Shown here one piece after another: positions 16,687 through 26,011 of a DNA stretch of 64,000 bases. A program made the translations under genes and the position numbers. Source of the DNA: M3007 sp046329435. Lineage in GTDB: Bacteria > Bacteroidota > Bacteroidia > Chitinophagales > Saprospiraceae. Location of the stretch: contig JAXLUR010000012.1 in assembly GCA_046329435.1 (NCBI GenBank), positions 61,999-125,998 of the forward strand. Direction: 5' to 3'. The notes beneath the pieces were generated by a model. That model worked only from the letters and a program-made list of their open reading frames with translations. It did not search any database and was not told the DNA's origin. Every line of letters starts with the position of its first letter. The first letter of the stretch is position 1.

Positions 16687-18200
16687 AATGAGCGGGGGTT
16701 GGTCAAATACAGCCAGGCTTGCGGGATGGCATCGACGAGGTCGCCGGCCGTCATGCCCTGCATGCTCTTGTGGCGAGCGGCAAGGTCGCCGGCCAGCCCG
16801 TGCAGAAACACCCCCAGTCGGGCTGCCTGCGCAGGCAGGTACCCGGAAGCGAGCAAGCCGGTCAGTATGCCGGTCAGCACATCGCCCGAACCGGCCGTGG
16901 CCATACCAGGATTGCCGGTGGAATTGAACCAGCAAGCGCCGTCGGGACCGGCAATGGCCGTGTGTGCGCCTTTGAGTACGATGACTACCCGGCGTTCGAT
17001 CGCCATGGCGCGTTGCAGGTCGTTGCGGGCAAAATCGTCGGCAGAAGCGCCGAAAAGGCGTTCGAACTCTTTTGGGTGAGGGGTCAGGATACTGTTTTCG
17101 GGCAGCGAGAGCCACCAATCGGGATGGGTGGCGAGCAGGTTCAGCGCATCGGCGTCCAGCACGAGCGGGCGGCTTGCTTTTTGCAACAACTGGTCGAGGG
17201 CGGCGGCCGTCGGCCGGCCGGTTCCGATTCCCGGGCCAACGCCAATGGCAGCATACGTCTCCGTCGCGCAAAAATCCGACCAGCAGTCGGCGTTCGAATC
17301 CGGGCTGCACATGGCTTCGGGCACGGCCGATTGCAACACATCAAGGCCACAGGCCGGACAGTGCACCGTGAGCAAACCGGCGCCCGCGCGCAAGACCGCA
17401 CGGGCGGCCAGCACGGCCGCGCCCGTCTTGCCCCTGCTGCCGGCAATCAGCAAGGCGTGCCCATAGTTGCCCTTGTGCGAAAATCTGGGTCGCGGCAACA
17501 CCAGATGGCGCGCTTCGGTTTCGTCCAGGTAGTAGCAGTCGGTGGGCGTATGCGCGGCAAAATCGGGCAGCAAGCCGATATCGCCAACGGTCCATTCTCC
17601 TGTAAACACGTTGTTTTCGGGAAAAAAGAAGGCTTTTTTGGGTTGTTGGAACGAAAAACAGCGATCGGCCCTGACACAGGCTCCTGTGGTGTGCGCATCT
17701 GCCGAAAGGCCTGCGGGCAGGTCGATCGACACGACCTCGTTGGGCAGGGCGTTGACCCATTCCACCGCCGAAGCCCATGCTCCTTCAAGGGGCCGGTTGA
17801 GCCCGGTGCCGAACAATGCTTCGATTATCACGGCATCGGCGGGCAGCTCGGGCCATCCACCCGCCTGTTCGAGCCATTGCACCGGCACTGCCTGGTCGGC
17901 GGGCAAATCGTCAATTTGCGCATCGAAATCGGCAGAATGACGGTTGGAAAAATCGCAAACCAATACCTTTGGCTCGTAAAAACGCCGGTACAACAAGCGG
18001 GCTGCTGCAATGCCGTCGCCGCCGTTGTTGCCGGTGCCGGCCAGTACAAACACCGGGCGCTGCGTATCGGGGTAAAGGCGTGTAAACCATTCGGTAAACG
18101 CCGTTGCCGCCCGGTTCATCAGTTCCAGGGAGGAAACAGGCTCGCGATCGATCGTGTATGCATCCCAATCGCGTATCTGGCTGGCGTTGAAGACTTTCAT
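16683..18200 (-). CDS. nnr: Bifunctional NAD(P)H-hydrate epimerase / ADP-dependent dehydratase
   Basis: A 505 aa metabolite-repair enzyme. The N-terminal YjeF domain (about 1-215) includes VLAGTGNNGGDGIAAARLL and an IDLPAGLSAD motif and interconverts R and S forms of hydrated NAD(P)H. The C-terminal ribokinase-like domain (about 230-500) includes SRGKTGAAVLAARAVLRAG, ILTPHPKEFERLFG and NPGMATAGSGDVLTG and dehydrates the S form using ADP. Start at 18200 (MKVFNASQIRDWD). The next gene, a CoA-transferase, is divergent with only 31 bp between start codons. Confidence 0.95.
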   Translation of the reverse strand: MKVFNASQIRDWDAYTIDREPVSSLELMNRAATAFTEWFTRLYPDTQRPVFVLAGTGNNGGDGIAAARLLYRRFYEPKVLVCDFSNRHSADFDAQIDDLPADQAVPVQWLEQAGGWPELPADAVIIEALFGTGLNRPLEGAWASAVEWVNALPNEVVSIDLPAGLSADAHTTGACVRADRCFSFQQPKKAFFFPENNVFTGEWTVGDIGLLPDFAAHTPTDCYYLDETEARHLVLPRPRFSHKGNYGHALLIAGSRGKTGAAVLAARAVLRAGAGLLTVHCPACGLDVLQSAVPEAMCSPDSNADCWSDFCATETYAAIGVGPGIGTGRPTAAALDQLLQKASRPLVLDADALNLLATHPDWWLSLPENSILTPHPKEFERLFGASADDFARNDLQRAMAIERRVVIVLKGAHTAIAGPDGACWFNSTGNPGMATAGSGDVLTGILTGLLASGYLPAQAARLGVFLHGLAGDLAARHKSMQGMTAGDLVDAIPQAWLYLTNPRSL

Positions 18201-18231
18201 GATACTCCTTTGATTTGACGAATTGGCGCGT

Positions 18232-19323
18232 ATGGCTACCCAGACTTCATTTTTTTCCGGCCTAAAAGTAGTTGAATTTGCCAGCGTACTGGCGGGCCCT
18301 GCCGTCGGGATGTTTTTTGCAGAACTCGGGGCGGAAGTGATCAAAATCGAAAACCAAACGACTGCGGGCGACATGACGCGTTGCTGGAAGCTGCCCTGCG
18401 AACCTGCCGAATCGGCCGAGTCGGCCTATTTCTGCTGTGTCAACTGGGGCAAAAAACATCTTTTCCTCGACCTGGGCCGGCCGGCCGACTTGCAACAGGC
18501 CTTGGAAATAGCGCTTTCCGCCGATGTGGTCATCACCAATTTCAAACCTTCTTCGGCGCGGCGTTTCGGACTTGATCCCGCCGGTTTGCGCGCCCGCAAC
18601 CCACGGCTGATCGTTGCGCAGCTCAACGCTTTTTCCGACCCCGAAGACGAAAGCCCCGCCTTCGATGTCGTGCTGCAGGCCGAAGCCGGCTTTTTGCACA
18701 TGAATGGCGAGCCCGACGGCCCCCCGGTCAAAATGCCCGTCGCCCTCATCGACCTGCTGGCCGCCCACCAACTCAAGGAAGCCATTTTGCTGGCCCTGCT
18801 CCACCGCGAACGCAGCGGCAAGGGCGCCACCGTCAGCACCTCTCTGTTTGAAAGCGCCGTGGCATCGCTGGCCAACCAGGCGGCCAACTACCTGATGGCA
18901 GGCCATATTCCGCAGCGAATGGGTACCCGCCACCCGAACATTGCACCCTACGGCGATGTTTTTACGACGGCCGACAAACAATCGGTGGTGCTGGCCGTAG
19001 GCACAGAACGACAGTTTCACCACCTTTGCGCCGTGCTGGGCCACGAAGATCTTTTGCAGCATCCTGATTTTCAAACCAATACGGCGCGCGTTCAGCACCG
19101 CGAAAGTTTGATTGCCCTTCTTTCTGCGAAAATAGCGCTGCACAACGCCGACGAACTGCTCCTGAAACTGAAAACCACGGGGGTTCCGGCAGCCCGCATC
19201 CGCGACATGAAAGCCGTGTTCGACCTGCCCGATGCGCAAAGCCTGGTGATCGACGACATCTTGCCGGACGGCCGCACCGGGAAACGTGTGAAAACCGCGG
19301 CATTTCACCTCAATTTTGACTAA
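18232..19323 (+). CDS. CaiB/BaiF family (class III) CoA-transferase
   Basis: A 363 aa class III CoA-transferase. The N terminus GLKVVEFASVLAGPAVGMFFAELGAEVIKIE is diagnostic and is followed by the CVNWGKKHLFLDL segment. The catalytic Asp is expected in PVALIDLLAAHQLKEAI. These enzymes move CoA between an acyl-CoA and a free carboxylic acid; the specific substrate cannot be read from the sequence. The ATG at 18232 is preferred to a TTG three codons upstream. mrp follows after 17 bp, so the two are probably co-transcribed. Confidence 0.9.
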   Translation: MATQTSFFSGLKVVEFASVLAGPAVGMFFAELGAEVIKIENQTTAGDMTRCWKLPCEPAESAESAYFCCVNWGKKHLFLDLGRPADLQQALEIALSADVVITNFKPSSARRFGLDPAGLRARNPRLIVAQLNAFSDPEDESPAFDVVLQAEAGFLHMNGEPDGPPVKMPVALIDLLAAHQLKEAILLALLHRERSGKGATVSTSLFESAVASLANQAANYLMAGHIPQRMGTRHPNIAPYGDVFTTADKQSVVLAVGTERQFHHLCAVLGHEDLLQHPDFQTNTARVQHRESLIALLSAKIALHNADELLLKLKTTGVPAARIRDMKAVFDLPDAQSLVIDDILPDGRTGKRVKTAAFHLNFD

Positions 19324-19340
19324 GCAAGACTACCAGATTT

Positions 19341-20435
19341 ATGAATAAAGACGCCATCCTCCAGACCCTGCGCGCCGTACGCGATCCGCAAACCGGACAA
19401 GACATCGTCAGTGCCGGCATGTTACAAAATATTGATATTGAGGGAAATAATGTCAACGTTACGCTTTCGGTGCCGTCGTTGCAAATGCAAGGAAAATCCG
19501 ATTTGAACTTTGCCTGCATCGGCCTCATCGTGGAAAAATTTCCGGAAGCGCAGGTCAACGTCCATTTCACCGCCCGCGCACCGGGCGCCGAAAACGTTTC
19601 GCCCAGTGTAGTGCCACATATCCGCAACATCATCGCTGTTGCATCCGGCAAGGGCGGCGTAGGCAAAAGCACGGTAGCCGTCAACCTCGCGCTCGGCCTC
19701 AAAGCCCTGGGCGCCCGTGTGGGTCTGATGGACGCCGATGTGTACGGTCCCAGCCTGCCGACCATGCTGGGTCTTGCCGGACAACGCCCGCAGGTGCAGC
19801 AAGTGACCGGCCAGATCAAAATGATCCCGCTCGAAGCGCACGGCTTGCCCAGCATCAGCATCGGCAACATTATTGAACCCGACCAGGCGGTTGTGTTGCG
19901 CGGCCCCAGACTCGCCGCAGTCATTAAACAGTTTTTCAATGACGTGATCTGGCCGCCGCTCGATTTTCTGGTCGTTGACCTGCCGCCCGGCACTGGCGAC
20001 GTGCAATTGACCCTCGTACAAACCGTACCGGTCACGGGCGTGGTGCTCGTCACCACCCCGCAGGAGGTCGCCCTGGCCGATGCCATGAAGGCCATGAATA
20101 TGTTTTTGCTCGACCAGATCAAGGTGCCAATTCTCGGCGTCGTGGAAAACATGGCCTGGTTCACTCCGGCAGAATTGCCTGAGAACAAATACTTTATCTT
20201 CGGGCAAGGCGGCGGGAAGAAACTCGCGCTGGCCAGCAACTCAGTATTATTGGGGCAAATTCCGCTTGTGCAGGGCATACGGGAAGGAGGCGACACCGGC
20301 ATGCCGGCAGTGTTGCAGGAAGGCAGTCCCGTGGCGGCCGCATTTCTGGAAGTAGCCAAAAACACCCTTCGTCAGATCGCCATACGAAATGAACTGCTGG
20401 AACCCAGCCAGATCGTCCACCTGGGAGGCCACTAG
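19341..20435 (+). CDS. apbC: Mrp/ApbC/NBP35-type iron-sulfur carrier P-loop ATPase
   Basis: A 364 aa protein. Residues 1-80 are a MIP18/DUF59-like domain (ILQTLRAVRDPQTGQDIVSAGM), and residues ~95-350 form a deviant Walker A ATPase with SGKGGVGKST at 102-111, MDADVYGPSLP and VDLPPGTGD. Mrp proteins carry and deliver Fe-S clusters. The usual C-terminal CxxC is absent: the aligned region reads ENMAWFTPAELPENKYFIFG, a form I associate with Bacteroidota homologues. A strong terminator follows at 20448-20498. Confidence 0.93.
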   Translation: MNKDAILQTLRAVRDPQTGQDIVSAGMLQNIDIEGNNVNVTLSVPSLQMQGKSDLNFACIGLIVEKFPEAQVNVHFTARAPGAENVSPSVVPHIRNIIAVASGKGGVGKSTVAVNLALGLKALGARVGLMDADVYGPSLPTMLGLAGQRPQVQQVTGQIKMIPLEAHGLPSISIGNIIEPDQAVVLRGPRLAAVIKQFFNDVIWPPLDFLVVDLPPGTGDVQLTLVQTVPVTGVVLVTTPQEVALADAMKAMNMFLLDQIKVPILGVVENMAWFTPAELPENKYFIFGQGGGKKLALASNSVLLGQIPLVQGIREGGDTGMPAVLQEGSPVAAAFLEVAKNTLRQIAIRNELLEPSQIVHLGGH

Positions 20436-20447
20436 GTTTTTGGGGTA

Positions 20448-20498
20448 AAGCAGGAACGCCCCTTTTTCGCGGCTTGCGGAAAAGGGGCGTTTCTGCTT
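20448..20498. terminator. Bidirectional terminator between mrp and porP-like gene
   Basis: Arms at 20448-20468 and 20479-20498 form a long GC-rich stem flanked by A-rich and T-rich tracts (CCCCTTTTTC and GAAAAGGGG), closing around an 11-nt loop. It lies between two convergent genes. Confidence 0.85.
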
Positions 20499-20523
20499 CA
20501 GGCCTTGAGCGAGGCTTGCCGGT

Positions 20524-21552
20524 TCAGAATTTCGGGCAAAGGATTTCCTCGCTGTCGTAGTTGCCAAGGTAGGCAATGGACAGTTCGAAGGCGCCCTGGC
20601 GCTGGTTGGCCGACAGGGCATGGAGGTTGAGATCGTAGCTGACCCCTACCAGTACATTGCTGAATTCGATGCCGACCAAGCCCACTACTGCGTCGAGGCC
20701 GAATCCGTCGCTGTTGCGCACGGGACGGGCCCAGCCGCCGATGTGCAAGGCTGTGGAGCCGTACTGACCGATTTCCGTACGGAAATTGGCGCCTGCATTG
20801 ACTTCCATGTGCGGCCCCTGCACGGCTACCAGCAAGCGGGGCTGAAATGACACTTGGCGGTTGACCGGAATTGTAGCGGCCAGTTGACCCGACATTTTCA
20901 TGTACAGTTTGTCGCCTTCGTTTTTGTTGCGGTTGAAAGAAATAACCGGCTGGAGAAAGTGGTGCAGAGCGGCCCCGGCGAAAACGGCGCCGTCCTGGCC
21001 GAAGCGGGCGGTGTAATTGAGGCCGACATTGTAGTCGGTGTAAGCGATATTGTTTTCCGGTAATAATTCACTTGTCGGTCCGGTAAAGCCGTTTCCTTCA
21101 AATTCGTCATTGAAATTGAGCGACTCATAGTTGACGCTGCGCTGCGTGAGGCCGCCTTGCAGGCCAATGGAGAGGTATTGCCGGTTGTCGACTCCCAGCG
21201 CTTTATGATAGGCCAGCGAAAGCGCGATCTGGGTCGTATTGAAATCGACGACGCTCACTTTGTCGTTAAAAAAAAGAATGCCGAGGCCGACGGCGTCGTC
21301 GTACACCGATTTGCCGGGCGCGTCGAAACGAAGGTCGGCGCCGAGGGCGAACGATTTGATGGGGTTGTCGAGGATACTGCGCCATTGATCGCGGTAGATC
21401 ATCCCGACCCGGTATTTTCCTTCAAAATTGCCCGAAAGCGCCGGGTTCAGCGTGAGCGGAGCAGCGTAGAACTGGGTAAAATGTTTGTCCTGGGAAAAGA
21501 CTGCGAGGGAAAAAGAAAAGAAGCAAAGTGTCAGGAGGAAAAATTTCTTCAT
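20524..21552 (-). CDS. PorP/SprF family type IX secretion outer-membrane protein
   Basis: A 342 aa outer-membrane protein with signal peptide (KKFFLLTLCFFSFSLAVFSQ) and the family hallmark DKHFTQFYAAPLTLNPALSG directly after it. It continues with the barrel-like RVGMIYRDQWRSI and GADLRFD segments. PorP/SprF proteins partner with T9SS-exported substrates or the gliding machinery; Saprospiria carry many paralogues. CAAAGGTA at 21575-21582 (TACCTTTG on the minus strand) is a -7 element 22 bp before the ATG. It supports the view that the 953 aa protein at 4842-7703 is exported by a T9SS. Confidence 0.92.
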   Translation of the reverse strand: MKKFFLLTLCFFSFSLAVFSQDKHFTQFYAAPLTLNPALSGNFEGKYRVGMIYRDQWRSILDNPIKSFALGADLRFDAPGKSVYDDAVGLGILFFNDKVSVVDFNTTQIALSLAYHKALGVDNRQYLSIGLQGGLTQRSVNYESLNFNDEFEGNGFTGPTSELLPENNIAYTDYNVGLNYTARFGQDGAVFAGAALHHFLQPVISFNRNKNEGDKLYMKMSGQLAATIPVNRQVSFQPRLLVAVQGPHMEVNAGANFRTEIGQYGSTALHIGGWARPVRNSDGFGLDAVVGLVGIEFSNVLVGVSYDLNLHALSANQRQGAFELSIAYLGNYDSEEILCPKF

Positions 21553-21806
21553 GTCGTCGGGATAAAAATTTGGGCAAAGGTAGCCAAGGGCGCCGGGTTT
21601 AGGTATCGGAAACCGTGGCCGTTTTTACAAACAATATGGGCGGAAACGCCGGGCGGGATTGAAAATTGGCGCGGGAATGAAGTTTAAGAACAGAAGAGGC
21701 GCATTTTTCCAAAATTTCTACCTTTCGCCTGCCCTTGGAGCATGTTGCTCTTCTACCTTCATGAGTTGCTTACGTCCAACCTGTTATCAGTCCAAACCAA
21801 CTATCC

Positions 21807-23852
21807 ATGGAACAATCCAACACTGAATTCAAACCTTACATTCCTTCCTCCGACATGTCGGTGAAGGAGTTTACGCTACGCGCTATCCTCCTGGGCTCCG
21901 GCTTCGGCATCCTGTTCGGGGCGGCCACCGTGTACCTGGCGCTGAAAGCCGGCCTTACCGTTTCGGCATCGATCCCGATTGCCGTTCTGGCTATTTCACT
22001 GGGCCGGAAGTTTTTAAAAACGACCATCCTGGAAAACAACATCATCCAGACGGCCGGTTCGGCTGGCGAATCGGTGGCTGCCGGCGTGGTGTTTACACTG
22101 CCGGCCTTTTTGTTTCTCAGTGAAGGCATTGGAGAGGGCTACTTCAACTATTGGACCATCCTGATGCTGGCTATTTTCGGCGGCATACTGGGTGTGCTGA
22201 TGATGATTCCGTTGCGTCGTTCGCTGATTGTCAAAGAACACGACAACCTGCCCTATCCCGAAGGGACCGCTTGCGCCCAGGTGCTCATTGCCGGTGAAAA
22301 AGGTGGTGATTTTGCCAAAACTGCCTATCAGGGTCTGGGCTTTGCCATGTTGTACGCCATGCTGCAAAGGGTTTTTCACGTGGTGGCCGAGTCGCCAGCC
22401 GTCGAAAGCGGTCAGACGAACAAATACCTGCCCGCCGCCCGCGTCAGCGGCGAGATCACGCCCGAATACCTGGGGGTCGGTTACATCATCGGCCCGCGTA
22501 TTGCCGGCGTGCTCGTAGCCGGTGGCGTACTGGCCTGGCTCGGGCTGATTCCATTGCTGGCTACCCTGGTGCCGCCGGATACCATTGCCGCCCAATTGAC
22601 CAAACTCGACTTGCTGAAACCCATCCAGGATGCCGCGGGCGCCATACGGTATCCGTTCGGCTGGGACCCCGGCACCCATTCCTTTACTGATCTGACCAGC
22701 GCCGTATATCGCGCCTATGTACGCCAGATCGGCGCCGGCGCCGTGGCGGGCGCGGGTTTCATTACCCTGATCAAAACCATTCCGACCATCGTCTCCTCCT
22801 TCCGCGAAAGCGTGAGCGCACTGCGCAACCGCGATACGTCGGTTGCCGTGGCGCGTACGGAAGACGACCTGTCGATCAAGGTAGTAGCCTTCGGCAGCCT
22901 GGCGCTGATCGTATTGATGGCCATTCTGCCCAATATTCCGGGCGACAGCATTATCAGCAAACTGCTGATCGGTCTGCTGGTTATCGTGTTCGGGTTCTTC
23001 TTCGTGACTGTTTCGAGCCGTATCGTCGGTATCATCGGCTCCTCCAACAACCCGATCTCGGGTATGACCATCGCCACGATTATGGGCACCGCGCTCGTAT
23101 TTATCGGCGTGAGCTGGACCGGCAAGGCATACGAGCCGCTGGCGCTCGTGGTCGGAAGTATGATCTGCATTGCAGCTGCCAATGCCGGCGCTACCTCGCA
23201 GGATCTGAAAACGGGGCATCTGGTCGGCGCCACGCCGAGGTACCAGCAATTGGCGCTGTTCATCGGCGTAGTTGTCTCGTCACTGGTCATCGGCTGGACC
23301 GTCAAAGTGCTGGATACCCCCTCTCAGGAAATGATCAACCAGGGTATCAAACACGCCATCGGAGAAAAATACAACGCCCCGCAGGCGACGCTGATGGCTA
23401 CTTTGATCAAAGGCCTCCTGTCTTATAACCTAGACTGGCAATTCGTGCTTGTAGGCGTTTTCGTCGCCATCACGATGGAACTCTGTGGCGTCAAATCGCT
23501 GTCGTTTGCCGTGGGGCTGTACCTGCCGCTGTCCACTACCCTTCCCATTTGGGTGGGCGGCGCGCTGCGCGGGCTGGCCGACTGGATGGCCAAACGCAAG
23601 GGCGAAGAAGCGGAAGACGCCGACCTGGGCAAGGGAAGTTTGTTTGCCACGGGGCTGGTAGCAGGCGGTGCGCTGGCAGGCGTGGTCGTGGCCTTGCTTT
23701 CGGTCAATGAAACGGTTGCCGGTTGGCTGGCTGCCATCAATACCGAACACGGCATCACACACCTCATCGGCGCAGGCGGCTACCAACTGCTGGGCGTATT
23801 GGCCTTTGCCGGCCTGGCCCTGCTGTTGCTGAGGGCGGCCAGGAAAAAATAG
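21807..23852 (+). CDS. OPT family oligopeptide transporter
   Basis: A 681 aa integral membrane protein with about 14-16 hydrophobic segments. The N-terminal part (FTLRAILLGSGFGILFGAA then YLALKAGLTVSASIPIAVL) and IIQTAGSAGESVAAGVVFTLPA are typical of the bacterial OPT family. It also contains SNNPISGMTIATI and a terminal GLALLLLRAARKK. OPT proteins import peptides or metal-chelate complexes across the inner membrane. TACCTTTC at 21719-21726 is a near -7 element for a leader of about 80 nt. It is monocistronic: a strong terminator follows. Confidence 0.93.
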   Translation: MEQSNTEFKPYIPSSDMSVKEFTLRAILLGSGFGILFGAATVYLALKAGLTVSASIPIAVLAISLGRKFLKTTILENNIIQTAGSAGESVAAGVVFTLPAFLFLSEGIGEGYFNYWTILMLAIFGGILGVLMMIPLRRSLIVKEHDNLPYPEGTACAQVLIAGEKGGDFAKTAYQGLGFAMLYAMLQRVFHVVAESPAVESGQTNKYLPAARVSGEITPEYLGVGYIIGPRIAGVLVAGGVLAWLGLIPLLATLVPPDTIAAQLTKLDLLKPIQDAAGAIRYPFGWDPGTHSFTDLTSAVYRAYVRQIGAGAVAGAGFITLIKTIPTIVSSFRESVSALRNRDTSVAVARTEDDLSIKVVAFGSLALIVLMAILPNIPGDSIISKLLIGLLVIVFGFFFVTVSSRIVGIIGSSNNPISGMTIATIMGTALVFIGVSWTGKAYEPLALVVGSMICIAAANAGATSQDLKTGHLVGATPRYQQLALFIGVVVSSLVIGWTVKVLDTPSQEMINQGIKHAIGEKYNAPQATLMATLIKGLLSYNLDWQFVLVGVFVAITMELCGVKSLSFAVGLYLPLSTTLPIWVGGALRGLADWMAKRKGEEAEDADLGKGSLFATGLVAGGALAGVVVALLSVNETVAGWLAAINTEHGITHLIGAGGYQLLGVLAFAGLALLLLRAARKK

Positions 23853-23922
23853 CGCCCCGGAGAGCAGATCGGGAGGGGCGATGCCTCGAACCGGCAATTG
23901 AGCCCCAAGCTGTTTTCGAAAT

Positions 23923-23983
23923 AAAAAGATGCGCCGCCGGGTGGCTGGAAAGTGATCCAGACTACCCGGCGGCGCATCTTTTT
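23923..23983. terminator. Strong bidirectional terminator
   Basis: Perfect 20-bp arms at 23923-23942 and 23964-23983, beginning AAAAAGATGCGCC and ending GGCGCATCTTTTT, with a short internal stem GCTGG/CCAG. It lies between the convergent OPT transporter gene and the cysteine-rich ORF. Confidence 0.92.
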
Positions 23984-23999
23984 ATCCTGAAAAAACGAA

Positions 24000-24434
24000 T
24001 CAAACTTCGAAAGTCACGACAAAACAATCGCCTTCAGAGCGAATTGGATAGCAGCCCGGCTGCAATACATTGCTCGACAAATGCATGGCTTGCGCCAGCG
24101 CACCCGGCAGTTCGCAGCTTTGCGGCAAGTGAAAAACATCGTAGCGGAAATAGTTGCGCAACAAATGGCTGCACAAATCGCTCCGGCGAAAACGAGCGAC
24201 CAGGGTTTGCGGGTCAGGAGCAGATAAAGCAGCGCGGGAGCGGCGGCATTCGCGAGGGCCGGCAGCCGAAGGCATATCGGCGATGGCTTCTATTTTGCAA
24301 ATGCCGGTACCTGCACAATCTTCGCGGGGAGAGCCGAAAATGACGTCGGCGAGAATAAAATCAGGCAGGATCGAAACAATTGCCCGGGGCCTTTCGGCCT
24401 GCAGGCTGAAACCGGTTGTTGAGCTATGAAACAT
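24000..24434 (-). CDS. Cysteine-rich protein of unknown function
   Basis: A 144 aa protein without signal peptide. It has seven cysteines (positions 40, 46, 63, 88, 107, 128, 137). The best conserved-looking part is VIFGSPREDCAGTGICKIE, where C40 and C46 are separated by five residues, and LQPGCYPI near the end. I do not recognise the family; metal or cluster binding is a possibility only. It is divergent from the hemerythrin-like gene, with 158 bp between start codons, which suggests a shared redox- or NO-related control, as inference. Confidence 0.55.
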   Translation of the reverse strand: MFHSSTTGFSLQAERPRAIVSILPDFILADVIFGSPREDCAGTGICKIEAIADMPSAAGPRECRRSRAALSAPDPQTLVARFRRSDLCSHLLRNYFRYDVFHLPQSCELPGALAQAMHLSSNVLQPGCYPIRSEGDCFVVTFEV

Positions 24435-24592
24435 AGTGTTGTTAGTGGTTGATTAAAGGCAGGAGTGAAAAAGGATTAAAGGATTCCTGATCGCGTTTTT
24501 ATCAATAACTATTCCAAAATCCATGTTGTTTCCACGAGGCTGTAACCTTTTGTCACAAAATGCCATCAGACGCGACAAAACAATTGAACACA

Positions 24593-25273
24593 ATGACGAC
24601 AACAGCTGCCAGCATCCGCCCGAGGATGTACGACATTCCCCACAAGGGCCTGCGCAATGCCCTTGCCCATTTTTCCCTGCTCGCCGGCAATACCGACTAC
24701 CGCGATTCCTTTGCCATTGCCCAATTGCACCGCCTCGGCCAGGAAGTTTTTACCATGCTCGACGAACACGCGGAGGGCGAAAACTCCGTATTGCTCGCTG
24801 AACTGGAACTCCGCCACCCCGGCGCCGGGCGACACAACTTCGACGACCACGACCAGATCGAACAACAACAGGCCGCTCTGGCGCAGTCGCTCGACACCTT
24901 GCTGACGCTTTCTAAAACCGGCGCCAATCTCCGCCTCGAAGGCGAACAGTTTTTCCATCGGCTCAACCAGTTTTACAGTGCCTATATGCAGCACATGGAA
25001 GAGGAAGAAGAAGATACCCAGGCTGAACTCTGGGCTCATTTTACCGACGAAGAACTGGAAGGACTCACCCGCCGCATCATCGCGCACATCAAGCCCGAAG
25101 TGATGCTTTTGTGGGTCAAATGGTCGGCGCCCGCGCTGCCGCACACCGAGCGCAGCGCCTGGATGCGCGCCATGAAAGCCGGCGCTCCTGCGCCGTTCTT
25201 TGCACAGGTGATGGCTACGCTGGAAGCGGCGTTACCGCCGCTCGATCTTGAAATGCTGAAGGGGGAATTATAA
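24593..25273 (+). CDS. Hemerythrin HHE-domain protein
   Basis: A 226 aa four-helix-bundle protein. Candidate di-iron ligands sit in FTMLDEHAEGENSVLL (HxxxE), FDDHDQIEQQ and FYSAYMQHMEEEEED, the spacing of HHE-type hemerythrins. The C-terminal third (LWVKWSAPALPHTERSAWM) is less typical. Such proteins bind oxygen or nitric oxide or help repair Fe-S centres. An ATG at 24593 is used; another in-frame ATG at 24560 would add 11 residues. The divergent cysteine-rich gene and the 158-bp intergenic region suggest joint regulation. The downstream heptamer inverted repeat abuts the next, convergent, gene. Confidence 0.82.
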   Translation: MTTTAASIRPRMYDIPHKGLRNALAHFSLLAGNTDYRDSFAIAQLHRLGQEVFTMLDEHAEGENSVLLAELELRHPGAGRHNFDDHDQIEQQQAALAQSLDTLLTLSKTGANLRLEGEQFFHRLNQFYSAYMQHMEEEEEDTQAELWAHFTDEELEGLTRRIIAHIKPEVMLLWVKWSAPALPHTERSAWMRAMKAGAPAPFFAQVMATLEAALPPLDLEMLKGEL

Positions 25274-25284
25274 ACCGCTACTAC

Positions 25285-25343
25285 ACTTCTGCGTTCGATA
25301 TTCGGTGTTTTTTATTAAAAACTTGAATGTCGAACGCAGAAGT
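25285..25343. repeat. Heptamer-array inverted repeat, copy 2
   Basis: Arms at 25285-25303 and 25325-25343 match at 18 of 19 positions. The left arm reads as 7-mers TTCTGCG, TTCGATA, TTCGGTG, as in copy 1. It lies between convergent genes, and its right end touches the stop codon of the lipoprotein gene. Confidence 0.8.
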
Positions 25344-26008
25344 CAAAACTTTGAAAAACGGCGAATCATCGGGTAAGCCAGCGTCGTATCGGTCGCCTTG
25401 CGTTCGAGTTCCTGAAAACCGCCGGCCCCGATTTTGTACACAAAACTGGAATCCTCGCAGGTGATCGAATCCAGGTCTTCTTCATCTTCGGGCGAGCAGA
25501 GCGTTTCAAATTGATAAGCTGTCCAGCCTTCGGGGCTTCGGCAGAGTAAAGTTCCGAGGCTATGCGAATCGCCTGCGTCGCCCCATTCAATGGCGGCTTC
25601 GAGGCTTTTCACCGTTTTGCCAATTTGCCGGTCGAATAAATAAATCCGGATGGCATTGTCCCAATACTCGTAAGGTTCGCGAAAAATCAAGCCCTCGGTT
25701 TGCTCATCGATGCGAAACCGGAAACAGGCATGCAGGTTGCTGTCGTCGCCATTGACGAAGCGCATTACATCGGGCGCATCGATAAAGGCATACCAGGTCG
25801 AATCCAGTTTTTGTCCCCAATAACCGGCCAGTTCTACTTCCTCTTCGACATTACCCGTTTCGATCCAGATCGTGTCTGTCGTTAACTCGGAAAACAGGGA
25901 AAGGAATTGGTCGGCAGGCGTCGGAACAGGCTTATGCGGCGCTGTTTGTTTCGACTGGCAGGCGCCGAGCAGGCAAAACAGCAGTACGCTAACGGACCAT
26001 TTCATCAT
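25343..26008 (-). CDS. Lipoprotein of unknown function
   Basis: A 221 aa protein with lipoprotein signal (WSVSVLLFCLLGACQSK; Cys about residue 17). The mature part is acidic, with no recognised domain: TDTIWIETGNVEEEVELAGYWGQKLDSTW and later CRSPEGWTAYQFETLCSPEDEEDLDS. Two adjacent ATGs (26008 and 26005) are possible starts; a TTG one codon earlier is not preferred. It lies only 3 bp after the stop of the fused E1 gene, so it is probably transcribed with it. Confidence 0.65.
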   Translation of the reverse strand: MMKWSVSVLLFCLLGACQSKQTAPHKPVPTPADQFLSLFSELTTDTIWIETGNVEEEVELAGYWGQKLDSTWYAFIDAPDVMRFVNGDDSNLHACFRFRIDEQTEGLIFREPYEYWDNAIRIYLFDRQIGKTVKSLEAAIEWGDAGDSHSLGTLLCRSPEGWTAYQFETLCSPEDEEDLDSITCEDSSFVYKIGAGGFQELERKATDTTLAYPMIRRFSKF

Positions 26009-26011
26009 CAA

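Noticed and set aside
16453..17310. 285-codon minus-strand frame containing the DUF1653 gene
   Set aside because: Only the last 77 codons are real; the rest is an out-of-frame reading of nnr with Arg/Pro-rich shadow sequence.
23875..23920. tRNA-like T-loop sequence (GGTTCGAGG on the minus strand)
   Set aside because: No acceptor stem, anticodon arm or D-arm can be formed around it.
24541..24556. CRP/FNR- or HcpR-like half-sites (TGTAAC ... GTCACA) upstream of the hemerythrin gene
   Set aside because: The spacer is off by one base from the 16-bp consensus and only one half matches well.
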